From Mycobacteroides chelonae CCUG 47445 (GTDB lineage Bacteria; Actinomycetota; Actinomycetes; Mycobacteriales; Mycobacteriaceae), in assembly GCF_001632805.1 (NCBI RefSeq), contig NZ_CP007220.1:62001-126000 (forward strand): DNA of 64,000 nucleotides. Direction: 5' to 3'. Shown in pieces: positions 8,596-17,048 of this stretch. Every line of letters starts with the position of its first letter. The first letter of the stretch is position 1. A program made the translations under genes and the position numbers. The notes under the pieces are model-generated. The model had not been told where the DNA came from. It searched no databases and was given only the letters and a program-made list of their open reading frames with translations.

Positions 8596-9494
8596 TGTTG
8601 AAGAGCTTGGGATACATCACCGTCCAGACCCAGGACATGGACCGTTGGCGGCATTTCGCCCTGGGGGTGCTCGGATTCGCCGAAGGCAGCGGGCCCGACC
8701 CCGGCGCGTTGTATCTGCGGATGGATGAGCGTGCCGCGCGGATCGTCGTGGTGCCCGGCGATACGGATCAGGTCGTCACGATCGGCTGGGAGGTGCGTGA
8801 CGGTGCGGCGTTGCGCGACGTCACGCGGGCAGTGGAGGCTGCGGGCCTTGGCGTCAAGCAGTTGTCCGTCGAGGAGGCCGACGCGCGGCGAGTCGAGGAG
8901 GCGGTGACGTTCACCGACCCCGGCGGCGCCACGGTCGAGGTATTCCATGGCCCGGTGTTGGACCACAGTCCAGTGGTCACGCCGTTCGGTGCGCGATTCG
9001 TCACCGGCGCTCAGGGGCTCGGGCATGTGGTGCTGCCGGTCACCGATCCGGATGCTGCCTTCACGTTCTATACCGAGGTACTGGGATTCCGGTCGAGGGG
9101 AGCGTTCCGCATTCCCGCGCCTCCAGAGTTCGGCCCGATGCGGGTGCGATTCCTGGGCATCAACGAGCGCCATCACAGTTTGGCGCTTTGTCCCGCGCCG
9201 CACGGTGGTGCACCGGGGCTGGTCCACGTGATGGTCGAGGTGGACAGTCTCGATGCCGTGGGGCAGGCGCTGGACCGGGTACTGAAATCGGACTCCACGG
9301 TCTCTTCCACTTTGGGGCGCCACACCAATGACAAGATGGTGTCCTTCTACGTCCGGGCTCCGGGCGGCTGGGATATCGAGTTCGGTACTGACGGTATGCG
9401 GGTCGACGAAACGCATTACAGCGCCGAGGAAATCACCGCGGATAGCTACTGGGGCCATGACTGGTCGGGCAGCGAGCCGCTGGCCGCCATGTAG
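8595..9494 (+). CDS. Extradiol ring-cleavage dioxygenase, HsaC/BphC-like
   Basis: A 299-residue, two-module vicinal oxygen chelate protein of type I extradiol dioxygenase length. The Fe(II) ligands are visible at H144 (GLGHVV), H211 (GLVHVMVEV) and E262 (WDIEFG), with the catalytic His region ERHHSLAL at 192-198 and GRHTND near 243. It would cleave a catechol next to its hydroxyls (meta cleavage). The start shares one base with the HsaA-like stop. A strong hairpin follows the stop, so the two genes form one short operon. An HsaD-type hydrolase for the product is missing; the HSL-type esterase at 10506 is not of that family. Confidence 0.9.
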   Translation: MLKSLGYITVQTQDMDRWRHFALGVLGFAEGSGPDPGALYLRMDERAARIVVVPGDTDQVVTIGWEVRDGAALRDVTRAVEAAGLGVKQLSVEEADARRVEEAVTFTDPGGATVEVFHGPVLDHSPVVTPFGARFVTGAQGLGHVVLPVTDPDAAFTFYTEVLGFRSRGAFRIPAPPEFGPMRVRFLGINERHHSLALCPAPHGGAPGLVHVMVEVDSLDAVGQALDRVLKSDSTVSSTLGRHTNDKMVSFYVRAPGGWDIEFGTDGMRVDETHYSAEEITADSYWGHDWSGSEPLAAM

Positions 9495-9515
9495 CCCCGG
9501 TCGTCTCTCCGACAA

Positions 9516-9551
9516 AACAGACGCCTGTTGCAAACGCAACGGGCGTCTGTT
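9516..9551. terminator. Strong hairpin terminator
   Basis: A stem of about 16 base pairs (arms 9516-9531 and 9536-9551, loop AAAC) with one T-G pair begins 22 bases after the dioxygenase stop. There is no U-tract on the plus strand, which is common for mycobacterial terminators; on the minus strand the stem is followed by TTTT. Confidence 0.7.
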
Positions 9552-9608
9552 CGCGTGTGGGGGCTCTGCGGGGTTGTGTCGGCGGACACACCCATGATAC
9601 AAACAGGT

Positions 9609-9627
9609 ATATGACTAATAGTCATAT
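9609..9627. promoter_or_regulatory. Perfect palindrome upstream of iclR-type gene
   Basis: ATATGACTA-A-TAGTCATAT is a perfect 9+1+9 inverted repeat ending 33 bases before the IclR start, so it is probably the autoregulatory operator. The half-site TAGTCATAT also occurs in the TetR/TauD palindrome at 17632-17657. Confidence 0.6.
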
Positions 9628-9660
9628 GTGACCGAGACCCCAACGCCGTGGGAGGGCACC

Positions 9661-10509
9661 ATGACCACCATCACCGCCGAATCGGCGACCCCGAGCGCTG
9701 TCATCGACCGGGTATCTCTACTGCTTGACGCCTTCGACGGCCCGGGTCGGCTCACGCTGGCGCAGTTGGTGCGCCGGACCGGCCTGCCTCGCTCTTCCGT
9801 TCATCGCATGCTGGAGCGGCTGGTACAGCTGCGATGGCTGCGACGTGATGGTCGCGACTACGAACTGGGTACGCGATTGGTGGAACTCGGCTCACTCGCG
9901 GTGCATCAGGACAGGCTGCACGCCGCCGCGCTGCCGATGCTGCACGAGCTGCATCGCGCCACCGGACTCGTGGTCCACTTGTCGATCCTCGACGGCACAG
10001 ACGTTGTGTACCTGGAGAAAATCGGTGCCGCGATGGGCGCCGCTGTGGCCACCCGCATCGGCGGTCGTCAGCCGGCGCACTGTACGGCGTCGGGTAAGGC
10101 GATCCTGGCGTATCGGGGCGAGACGCTCGACGAATTCACCGCGCTGGCCCGCAAAACGCGCTACTCCATTGGCTCGGCGGCACAGCTGCGGCCCGAGCTG
10201 GACAAGGTTCGCGGGCACGGCGTGGCCTTCGACCGCGAGGAGCTGCAACAGGGCATCGGCTGCGTGGCCGCCCCGATCGGAAGCATCGGCGATGCCGTCG
10301 CCGCGGTCTCGGTATCGGGGCCGATGCCGCGGATGACCTTCGATCAACGGCTGGTGGCTCCGGTGCGCATGACGGCGATGGGCATTTGGCGCAATGTCGA
10401 GAACGGCCCGACACGGGTGGCACCAACCCTGCAGCCGATTCGGCCACTGCGCTGCGGCCCGTCCTCTGCTCCGCGCGAGATGAACTCACGCGCACTGCAA
10501 TACGCGTGA
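9661..10509 (+). CDS. IclR-family transcriptional regulator
   Basis: A 282-residue protein with an N-terminal winged helix-turn-helix (RLTLAQLVRRTGLPRSSVHR) and a C-terminal IclR effector domain (GLVVHLSILDGTDVVYLEK, then AHCTASGKAIL, and FDREELQQGIGCVAAPI). IclR proteins usually control aromatic or other carbon catabolism and bind a small carboxylate. The ATG at 9661 has GGGAGG seven bases upstream, better than the GTG at 9628. It is about 30 residues longer than usual; the extra C-terminal tail looks unstructured. GTGA overlap couples it to the esterase gene downstream. The HsaA/HsaC-like pair upstream and the KshA-like gene are plausible targets. Confidence 0.9.
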   Translation: MTTITAESATPSAVIDRVSLLLDAFDGPGRLTLAQLVRRTGLPRSSVHRMLERLVQLRWLRRDGRDYELGTRLVELGSLAVHQDRLHAAALPMLHELHRATGLVVHLSILDGTDVVYLEKIGAAMGAAVATRIGGRQPAHCTASGKAILAYRGETLDEFTALARKTRYSIGSAAQLRPELDKVRGHGVAFDREELQQGIGCVAAPIGSIGDAVAAVSVSGPMPRMTFDQRLVAPVRMTAMGIWRNVENGPTRVAPTLQPIRPLRCGPSSAPREMNSRALQYA

Positions 10510-11426
10510 CCCTCGATCCACAGATCGCGGCACTGCTGCCATCGCTGAACGAGGGGTTTCCGCGTGTCGAGACGATGACGGGAGCGGCGGCGCGCGCTGC
10601 CATTCGAGCCCGATACACCGCACCGGCCGATCCGCTGCCAATGCGTTCGGTGACCGACGAGTATGCCTCCGGGCCTCAGGGTGAGATACCGATCAGGGTG
10701 TACCGTCCGGTTGCGGCGGGGCCGATAGCCACCCTCGTCTTCGCGCATGGCGGTGGATTCGTATTCTGCGACAAGGACTCCCACGACGGCTTGTGCCGAC
10801 GGCTGGCCGATCAGATGCCCGCCGTGGTGGTATCGGTGGACTTCCGGCGCGCGCCGGAACATCGGTGGCCGGCGGCGGCGCAGGACATGTTCCTGGCGAC
10901 GTGTTGGGCGGTGCGTCATGCGCGCACACTCGGAGGAGACCCCGGCCGCGTCATCGTTTGCGGCGATAGCGCCGGAGGCAATCTCGCCGCAGTCACCGCG
11001 CTGATGGCCCGCGATATGGGTGGGCCGGCGCTAGCGGGCCAGATCCTGATCTACCCGGTGGTGGACGCGAATTTCGGCACGGACTCTTATCGGCGGTACG
11101 CCAACGGTTACTACAACACCCGCGCCGCCATGCAGTGGTATTGGGATCAGTACCTGCCCGATCACGCCCTGCGTACACATCCCTATGCGGCGCCACTGCG
11201 GGCGGATCTCACGGGACTACCTGCCGCGGTGGTGGTGACGGCGCGTTATGACCCGCCGTGCAGTGAGGGTGAAGCCTACGCGGGTGCGTTGCAGAAGGCC
11301 GGGGTTCCTGTGCGGTATCGGCGCTACGACAACGCCATTCACGGGTTCATGACCATGCCGAGTCTGGACTTGGCCGCCACCGCGATCGAGCGGTTATGCC
11401 GCGACGTCGATGAGCTGCTTGCTTAA
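10506..11426 (+). CDS. Alpha/beta hydrolase, hormone-sensitive lipase family
   Basis: A 306-residue esterase of the HSL (family IV) type: oxyanion motif HGGGF at residues 81-85, nucleophile elbow GDSAGG with Ser155, and the catalytic His in NAIHGF near the C-terminus. No signal peptide is visible, so it should act in the cytosol on short-chain esters. The GTG at 10506 overlaps the IclR stop (GTGA); in-frame sequence further upstream belongs to the IclR gene in another frame. Near a BVMO operon, an esterase of this kind could open the ester or lactone product, but that link is only by position. Confidence 0.88.
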   Translation: MTLDPQIAALLPSLNEGFPRVETMTGAAARAAIRARYTAPADPLPMRSVTDEYASGPQGEIPIRVYRPVAAGPIATLVFAHGGGFVFCDKDSHDGLCRRLADQMPAVVVSVDFRRAPEHRWPAAAQDMFLATCWAVRHARTLGGDPGRVIVCGDSAGGNLAAVTALMARDMGGPALAGQILIYPVVDANFGTDSYRRYANGYYNTRAAMQWYWDQYLPDHALRTHPYAAPLRADLTGLPAAVVVTARYDPPCSEGEAYAGALQKAGVPVRYRRYDNAIHGFMTMPSLDLAATAIERLCRDVDELLA

Positions 11427-11680
11427 ACGCCGTGCTCTTCGGCGAGTACGGGTAGTCGTCCGCTGCGTGCGGCATCCAGAATCGAGCTGCGCAGCTCCGG
11501 ACACACCAGGAACAGCCCGGTGCTGTCCCGCCGCTGAAGGCACCGAGATTCGGCCTGGGCATTCCACTGCACGCTGGTCTGTTGCCAGCTGCTTTTGCGC
11601 GCTAAAACCTCTGCGCCGCAATGCTGACAGCCGACAGGCACCATCGGTGAGTCGGCCAGGCGATTATCGGCGCGGATCAC
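11423..11680 (-). CDS. Small cysteine-containing protein coupled to the KshA-like oxygenase
   Basis: An 85-residue protein with Cys18 and Cys21 (VGCQHCGAE), Cys47 and Cys60 (FLVCPEL). The CxxC followed by two spaced cysteines suggests a zinc ribbon or a small iron-binding fold, though this is inference. Its ATG overlaps the stop of the KshA-like gene by four bases, so the two are made together. KshA needs a reductase (KshB) as electron donor, and none is in the window; this protein could be a chaperone, assembly factor or accessory of the Rieske oxygenase. I do not recognise a named family. Its last codons overlap the convergent esterase gene by four bases. Confidence 0.75.
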   Translation of the reverse strand: MIRADNRLADSPMVPVGCQHCGAEVLARKSSWQQTSVQWNAQAESRCLQRRDSTGLFLVCPELRSSILDAARSGRLPVLAEEHGV

Positions 11681-12831
11681 GACGATGAGCTTCCGGCCAT
11701 CGCCGCGAGGTTCTCCTCGATCTGCGACTTCCAGGCCTCCCCGGGGCGGGTGGTGTCCACCTCGTACTCGAACCGGTCGATCATCTCGGCGGCCACATCC
11801 TCGGTGTCCACATAGAACTGTTGATACCAGCGCCGCAGCTGGTACACGGGACCGTCCTCCTCACACAGCAGCGGATTGTCGATACGTGCCTTGTTCTTCC
11901 AGATCTGCACGTCCTGTTCAAACCCGATCTTCACCCAGTCGCCGAGCGCGATAGCGGCGCCTGTGGCGGCGTCATCGGGCAGTGCGGGTGACTTCTTGAC
12001 GATGATGCCGTATTGCAGCACAAAGGAATCCGCATCGATCGGGTAGTGACAGTTGATGAGGATCGATTGCTGGTCGCCGCCAACGAAGTGGTAGGTCAGG
12101 TCATCGATCATGAACGAGGGCCCGTAGTACGACGCGACGGAGGTCTGTCCGGTCATCTCCACCCCCTCCGGGCTGGGCACGTCTGGCCGGGTGCCGCCGT
12201 TCATGTACTGCGTGGCGACGTGGCCCTCGAAGATGTTCTTGAAGTACGTCGGCAGCGCACCGTGCACGTAGAAGAAGTGCGCCATATCGACGACGTTGTC
12301 GACTATCTCTCGACAGTTGGTGTTGACAATCGTTGTGTACCAATGCCAATCGGTCCACTCGTCACTACCGGCGCCTTCGATTCGGGGAATCGTTATGCCC
12401 TCCGGCGGCGGACTCCCCTGCGGGTCGTTCCAGATGAACAGCATGCCGTCCTGTTCCAGCGTGATCCAGGTGGCCGTGCGCGCGAGCTTGGGGGTACGAC
12501 GGCTATAGGGCACCTGCTTGCAGCGGCCATCCCCGCCCCAGCGCCAGTCATGGAATGGACAGGCGATTTCGTCACCCTTGACTTCGCCCTGGCTGAGGTC
12601 ACCGCCCATATGCCTGCAGTAGGCGTCCAAGACGCTGATCGTGCCGCCGGCGCCGCGGAATACGACGAGCTTTTGGCCGAACGCGTTGATGGAGTGTGGC
12701 TTTCCATCTCCGAAGTCCTTGATGAGGCCAAGGCAATGCCAGCCGCGGGCGAACCGGGTAGGCGCCGCGTCCGCCTCGATGCTTCGCACCTTCACAGAAT
12801 CAAGACCGGGCTCTGACTGGGCTGTCGTCAT
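11677..12831 (-). CDS. kshA: Rieske non-heme iron oxygenase, 3-ketosteroid 9-alpha-hydroxylase (KshA) type
   Basis: A 384-residue oxygenase component. The Rieske [2Fe-2S] ligands are C72 and H74 (YCRHMGGDLS) and C91 and H94 (CPFHDWRWGGDG); the mononuclear iron region is DMAHFFYVHG. Sequence and length closely follow KshA, which hydroxylates C9 of 3-ketosteroids so that ring B opens. Several actinobacteria carry multiple KshA paralogues with different substrates, so the symbol is by homology. It is divergent from the KstD-like gene, which would act on the same steroid nucleus. The reductase partner KshB is not in the window. Confidence 0.88.
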   Translation of the reverse strand: MTTAQSEPGLDSVKVRSIEADAAPTRFARGWHCLGLIKDFGDGKPHSINAFGQKLVVFRGAGGTISVLDAYCRHMGGDLSQGEVKGDEIACPFHDWRWGGDGRCKQVPYSRRTPKLARTATWITLEQDGMLFIWNDPQGSPPPEGITIPRIEGAGSDEWTDWHWYTTIVNTNCREIVDNVVDMAHFFYVHGALPTYFKNIFEGHVATQYMNGGTRPDVPSPEGVEMTGQTSVASYYGPSFMIDDLTYHFVGGDQQSILINCHYPIDADSFVLQYGIIVKKSPALPDDAATGAAIALGDWVKIGFEQDVQIWKNKARIDNPLLCEEDGPVYQLRRWYQQFYVDTEDVAAEMIDRFEYEVDTTRPGEAWKSQIEENLAAMAGSSSS

Positions 12832-12843
12832 GGACCCGTTCTA
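12830..12843. promoter_or_regulatory. Possible KstR-like operator at the KshA-like start
   Basis: On the minus strand TAGAACGGGTCCAT overlaps the ATG of the KshA-like gene. It fits the KstR consensus TnnAACnnGTTnnA at most fixed positions but misses two. It is suggestive only. Confidence 0.25.
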
Positions 12844-13004
12844 ACAGCGTCTTTGCCCTCACAGCAGGGGGTTGGTCCGCTCACCGGACATCGGTTGCCG
12901 CCCGCAGCGCTGACGTCCCGCTGGGAGGGAATCGACGGCAACTGCGAGGGACTATCGGCATAACCTCGCGGGCGTTCACACCTAGTCGACGGAGGTACGT
13001 ACAG

Positions 13005-14711
13005 ATGGCATCGGCACTCCATGGGCTGATTCCGGCCGGAACCGTCGCGGCCGACACCGAGGTCGATCTGCTGGTGGTCGGCGCGGGAACGGGGATGGCC
13101 GCCGCGCTGGCCGGCAGTGAGCGCGGACTGTCGGTGCTGATCGTCGAGAAGTCGCACTACGTGGGTGGGTCCACCGCCCGCTCGGGAGGGGCCCTGTGGC
13201 TCCCGGCGAGTCCGGTGCTGAGGGCAGCCGGCACGGGTGACACCGTGGAGCAGGCGCGCGCCTATCTGCGATCGGTGGTCGCCGGAACGGCACCGGAGGC
13301 GCGCAGCGACGGGTTCCTTGAACACGAATCGGCGACCGTAGAGATGCTGACGCGACTGACACCGATGCGCTTTACCTGGTGCCGGGACTACGCCGACTAT
13401 CACCCCGAAGAGCCCGGCGGCAGCCCGGCCGGACGTACCTGCGAATGCCGCCCGTTCGATGCATCCGTGCTGGGCACGTACCGAAACCGACTGCAACCGG
13501 GTGTCATGAAGCCCCCCGCGGTTCCGATGCCTGTCACCAGCGCCGACTACCGGTGGATGAATCTGATGGCACGACTCCCCCATAAGGCCTTGCCGCTCAT
13601 CGTGAAACGAGTCGTGCAGGGAGTCGGCGGGGCGGTACTGGGTCGGCGGTACCTCGCGGGTGGCCAGGCCCTGGCCGCGGGACTGTTCGCCGGGGTGCTG
13701 CGTGCGGGGATTCCGATCTGGACGGACACCGCGCTCGTGCGTTTGGTCACCGAGGGCGCGCGCGTCACCGGCGCGGTGGTCGCTCACGAGGGCCGCGAGA
13801 TTACGGTGACGGCCCGTCGGGGCGTCGTACTGGCGGCCGGAGGCTTCGACCACAACATGGAGATGCGGCACAAATTCCAGTCGGCAACCCTCGGCAAGAA
13901 CATGAGCCTGGGTGCCGACACCAACACCGGTGATGCGCTGCAGATCGGCCAAGAATGCGGTGCCGCAATCGATTCCATGAGCCAGGCCTGGTGGTTCCCG
14001 GCGGTCGCGCCGCTGCCCGGCGGTAGCCCGAAGGTAATGCTGGCGGAGCGATCGCTACCGGGATCGTTCATCGTCGACCAGACCGGACGACGCTTCATCA
14101 ACGAGGCCACCGACTACATGTCGTTTGGGCAGCGTGTACTTGAGCGGGAGCGCCGCGGCGACCCGGTGGAATCGATGTGGATCATCTTTGACCGGCGGTA
14201 CCGCAACAGCTACGTCTTCGCCGGCCAGCTGTATCCGCGTATGCCGATACCGGCCAGCTGGTTCAATGCCGGAATTGCTTATCGTGCAGAGAGTTTGGCG
14301 GCACTGGCGCCGATAATGGGGATACCGCGTGAGGAGTTTCTGGCCACCGTGCGGCGATTCAACGCATCGGCCGCGGCCGGTGATGACATCGACTTCCGCC
14401 GGGGTCGCAGCGTGTACGACCGCTACTACGGTGACCCGACCGTGACGCCGAATCCGAATCTGCGGCCGCTGCACGACGGCCCGTTCTACGCGGTACGCAT
14501 GGTGCTGAGCGACCTCGGCACCTGCGGTGGACTTCGTGCGGACGAGCGTGCACGCGTGCTTCGCGAAGACGGCACCGTAATGGAGGGGCTCTACGCGATC
14601 GGCAATACCGCCGCCAATGCCTTCGGCGCCACCTATCCGGGTGCGGGGGCCACGATTGCTCAGGGGCTGGTGTACGGCTACATCGCCGCACAGGACGCGG
14701 CGGCGCGATAA
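13005..14711 (+). CDS. 3-Ketosteroid delta-1-dehydrogenase (KstD)-like flavoprotein
   Basis: A 568-residue FAD enzyme, matching KstD length. The dinucleotide fold reads VVGAGTGMAAALAGSERG, followed by the family segment GGSTARSGGALWLP. The C-terminal FAD region contains GLYAIGNTAANAFGATYPG and GATIAQG. The mid-part RGRSVYDRYYGDP is typical of KstD. The family removes hydrogen across C1-C2 of 3-ketosteroids; relatives act at C4-C5 or on other cyclic ketones. The start is supported by GGAGG ten bases upstream. It is divergent from the KshA-like gene, giving a KstD/Ksh pair, and converges directly on the PadR gene with no gap. Confidence 0.85.
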   Translation: MASALHGLIPAGTVAADTEVDLLVVGAGTGMAAALAGSERGLSVLIVEKSHYVGGSTARSGGALWLPASPVLRAAGTGDTVEQARAYLRSVVAGTAPEARSDGFLEHESATVEMLTRLTPMRFTWCRDYADYHPEEPGGSPAGRTCECRPFDASVLGTYRNRLQPGVMKPPAVPMPVTSADYRWMNLMARLPHKALPLIVKRVVQGVGGAVLGRRYLAGGQALAAGLFAGVLRAGIPIWTDTALVRLVTEGARVTGAVVAHEGREITVTARRGVVLAAGGFDHNMEMRHKFQSATLGKNMSLGADTNTGDALQIGQECGAAIDSMSQAWWFPAVAPLPGGSPKVMLAERSLPGSFIVDQTGRRFINEATDYMSFGQRVLERERRGDPVESMWIIFDRRYRNSYVFAGQLYPRMPIPASWFNAGIAYRAESLAALAPIMGIPREEFLATVRRFNASAAAGDDIDFRRGRSVYDRYYGDPTVTPNPNLRPLHDGPFYAVRMVLSDLGTCGGLRADERARVLREDGTVMEGLYAIGNTAANAFGATYPGAGATIAQGLVYGYIAAQDAAAR

Positions 14712-15401
14712 CTACTCCGGCGAATCATGTTGTTTAGAAAGCTTTTCGGCATCAACTCGCTTTTCGACCTCGCGCCAGTAACCCGGGACGAGGCGAGGGG
14801 TTCCGCCGTCGGGATCGGCCTTGTCGAATTCCTCCGCAGCCTCGGCAAGATCGTCGATCATCATCAGCGCGAGATCGCGCTCGGCCGCGTAGTAGCGCTC
14901 GGCCCATTTGAGTGCAACACGCGAGTACGCCCAGGCAGGCTGGGCCGCAGCGCCATCCGCATCCAGCGCCGCGCGCCGTTGCATGTTTTCGGAGTACTCG
15001 ACGTGACGTTCGAGAATCTCCTTGAGCCTGGCCGGATCCGTCATATGGCCCTGCATGACCCGCAGCACGACGCTGTGCTTGAGAACCTGTGGCTCGGCGG
15101 GTGTCTCGTTCGCCCACTGGTTCATCGCGGCCATACCCGCGGGTGTGATCTTGTACAGCCGACGGCTACGGGCGCCGTTGTCGTGATCGACCCGGGACGT
15201 GGCGTACCCGATCTTTTCCAGTTTCCGTAACTCCGAATAGATCTGGCTGAAGGAAGGGCTCCAGTAGAAGTAGCTGATACTCCAATCCGCCCACTTCTTG
15301 ATGTCATAGCCGGAGACCTCTTCCTCGTAGGAAAGCATGCCGAGGATCGTCCAGCTGGTGGCAGCGAGATTCGGTTCGTCGGGCGAACTGGTTGCTGCCA
15401 T
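14712..15401 (-). CDS. PadR-family transcriptional regulator
   Basis: A 229-residue protein with the PadR winged helix at the N-terminus (ILGMLSYEEEVSGYDIKKWAD, FSQIYSELRKLEKIGY) and the longer Vir-like C-terminal helical domain of PadR subfamily 2. PadR proteins respond to phenolic acids or other small effectors and usually repress neighbouring genes. It is divergent from a MarR gene, with about 77 bases between the two starts, and its stop abuts the KstD-like stop. No clear palindrome was seen in the shared intergenic region. Confidence 0.88.
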   Translation of the reverse strand: MAATSSPDEPNLAATSWTILGMLSYEEEVSGYDIKKWADWSISYFYWSPSFSQIYSELRKLEKIGYATSRVDHDNGARSRRLYKITPAGMAAMNQWANETPAEPQVLKHSVVLRVMQGHMTDPARLKEILERHVEYSENMQRRAALDADGAAAQPAWAYSRVALKWAERYYAAERDLALMMIDDLAEAAEEFDKADPDGGTPRLVPGYWREVEKRVDAEKLSKQHDSPE

Positions 15402-15478
15402 CGATCAAGGGTAGCAACGCGACATGCCGTCCAGGGCGCTCCGGGGCCGCTCAGCGGGAGAATGGTAACTGTGTCAAC

Positions 15479-15922
15479 ATGACTGATATGGATGAGCAGG
15501 AATGGCAACCGCTCGGTGCGTTGATGTACCGCGTCTCGGCGGCCTTGCGTTCGGAGATCACGGCGGCGTTGGCGCCCCTGAATCTGCCATTCCCCCAGTA
15601 CGTCTGCATGCGGGTGCTGTCCAAAAACCCCGGCTGGTCCAATGCGGACCTGGCCCGTGCGACGGATGTGACCCCGCAGTCGATGAACACCGTTTTGCAG
15701 GCGCTGCAGGACGCCGGTCTGGTGTCGCGCCCGGACACCGTGGACTCCGGACGTGCCCGCCCCGCTCAACTGAGCCGGTCCGGGGCGGCGCTACTCAAAC
15801 AGGCCGACGTGTTGGCGCGGGAGGCCGAAGAGCGCCTACTCGCGGATATCTCGGCGGGGCAGCGCGCCGACTTCTTTCAGACCCTCCGCGATATCGCGGG
15901 CGAAGACGGTCCTACCTGCTGA
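15479..15922 (+). CDS. MarR-family transcriptional regulator
   Basis: A 147-residue winged-helix protein: NADLARATDVTPQSMNTVLQ is the recognition region and the wing carries RPDTVDSGRARPAQL, the usual D-x-R-x-x wing of MarR. The ATG at 15479 is chosen; a second in-frame ATG at 15488 is possible. MarR proteins respond to phenolics or oxidants. It is divergent from PadR and is followed 40 bases later by a lipoprotein gene that it may control. Target genes cannot be assigned from sequence. Confidence 0.87.
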   Translation: MTDMDEQEWQPLGALMYRVSAALRSEITAALAPLNLPFPQYVCMRVLSKNPGWSNADLARATDVTPQSMNTVLQALQDAGLVSRPDTVDSGRARPAQLSRSGAALLKQADVLAREAEERLLADISAGQRADFFQTLRDIAGEDGPTC

Positions 15923-15962
15923 ATCGTATCGAGCCGAGCGCTCGGCGAGTAGCTTCGACGCC

Positions 15963-17042
15963 ATGAACAGGCTTGCGGCAGGTGTAGTGGTCGGACTCTC
16001 GGCAGTGCTCGTCGGATGCTCCGCGCATCCGCCGTCTGCGGCCCCGACCGACACACCAGGCACACCGTTTCCTGAGCGGCGCACACCCGACGGCGCCATC
16101 ATTGTCACTCCCGACAACTTTGTGCGGGCGGAGTCGGACCTGTATTTCGGCAACATCGTGAAAGACGGCGGATTCGGTTCCTTCCACCACATCCGCGAGT
16201 TGGCGCCCGTGGACAAGCAGCTGGTGGTGCGGCAGAACCGGGACACGCTCTATTCGTCGGCGGTCTTCGATCTGGATGCCGGACCGGTGACTATCTCGAT
16301 GCCCGATCCGGCACGGCGGTTCATGTCGCTGCAGCTGATCACCGAAGACCACTATGTGCCGGCCGTCTTTTACGGCAAGGGTGAGCACACGATCACCAGG
16401 GAACAGGCCGGCACCCGGTATGTCGCTGCCGCCGTGCGGACCCTGGTGAACCCCGGTGATCCCGCAGACCTAGCGCAGGTCCATGCCCTGCAGGACGCTG
16501 TCGCGACACAGCAGGAACGCATCGGAGACTTCGATACCCCTAAGTGGGACAAGGTAAGTCAGCAGAAGGTGCGCGAGGGGCTCATCCAGCTGGCGGCAAC
16601 CCTGCCCGACACCAAGGCGACATTCGGTACCAGGGCAACCACCGACCCGGTCCGCCATCTCATCGGCAGCGCCTCGGCGTGGGGCGGAAACCCCGAGAAG
16701 GACGCCCTGTACCTCAATGTGAACCCCGCCAAGAACGACGGGTCTACGGTGTATCGGCTCACCGTGGGGCAGGTACGGGTTGATGGATTCTGGTCGGTGA
16801 CGGTCTACAACAAGGATGGGTATCTCACGCCGAATGACCGGAATGCATACTCACTCAACAACATCACCGCACGACGCGGAGCCGGGGGCGATACCACGGT
16901 GCAGTTCGGTGGGTGCACGGACGCCACGGCGAACTGCCTGCCGATCACGCCGGGCTGGAACTACATGGTCAGGCTGTACCGCGCACAGCCGCAGATTCTC
17001 GACGGCCAGTGGGTGTTCCCCGAGGCGCAGCCCGTCGTTTAA
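15963..17042 (+). CDS. DUF1254/DUF1214 lipoprotein
   Basis: A 359-residue protein with a lipoprotein signal peptide: basic start, hydrophobic core and lipobox LVGC with Cys19 as the lipidated residue. After a Pro/Ser-rich linker comes a DUF1254 region (VRAESDLYFGNIVKDGG, then QNRDTLYSSAVFDLDAG) and a C-terminal DUF1214 region (GFWSVTVYNKDGYL). It should sit on the outer face of the plasma membrane. The family is widespread in mycobacteria, but no reaction is established. It converges on the TetR gene with six bases between stops. Confidence 0.85.
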   Translation: MNRLAAGVVVGLSAVLVGCSAHPPSAAPTDTPGTPFPERRTPDGAIIVTPDNFVRAESDLYFGNIVKDGGFGSFHHIRELAPVDKQLVVRQNRDTLYSSAVFDLDAGPVTISMPDPARRFMSLQLITEDHYVPAVFYGKGEHTITREQAGTRYVAAAVRTLVNPGDPADLAQVHALQDAVATQQERIGDFDTPKWDKVSQQKVREGLIQLAATLPDTKATFGTRATTDPVRHLIGSASAWGGNPEKDALYLNVNPAKNDGSTVYRLTVGQVRVDGFWSVTVYNKDGYLTPNDRNAYSLNNITARRGAGGDTTVQFGGCTDATANCLPITPGWNYMVRLYRAQPQILDGQWVFPEAQPVV

Positions 17043-17048
17043 TGGAAT

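Noticed and set aside
7414..9494. Naming the pair hsaA and hsaC
   Set aside because: Similarity is good but hsaB/hsaD and the KstR context are absent, so orthology is not secure.
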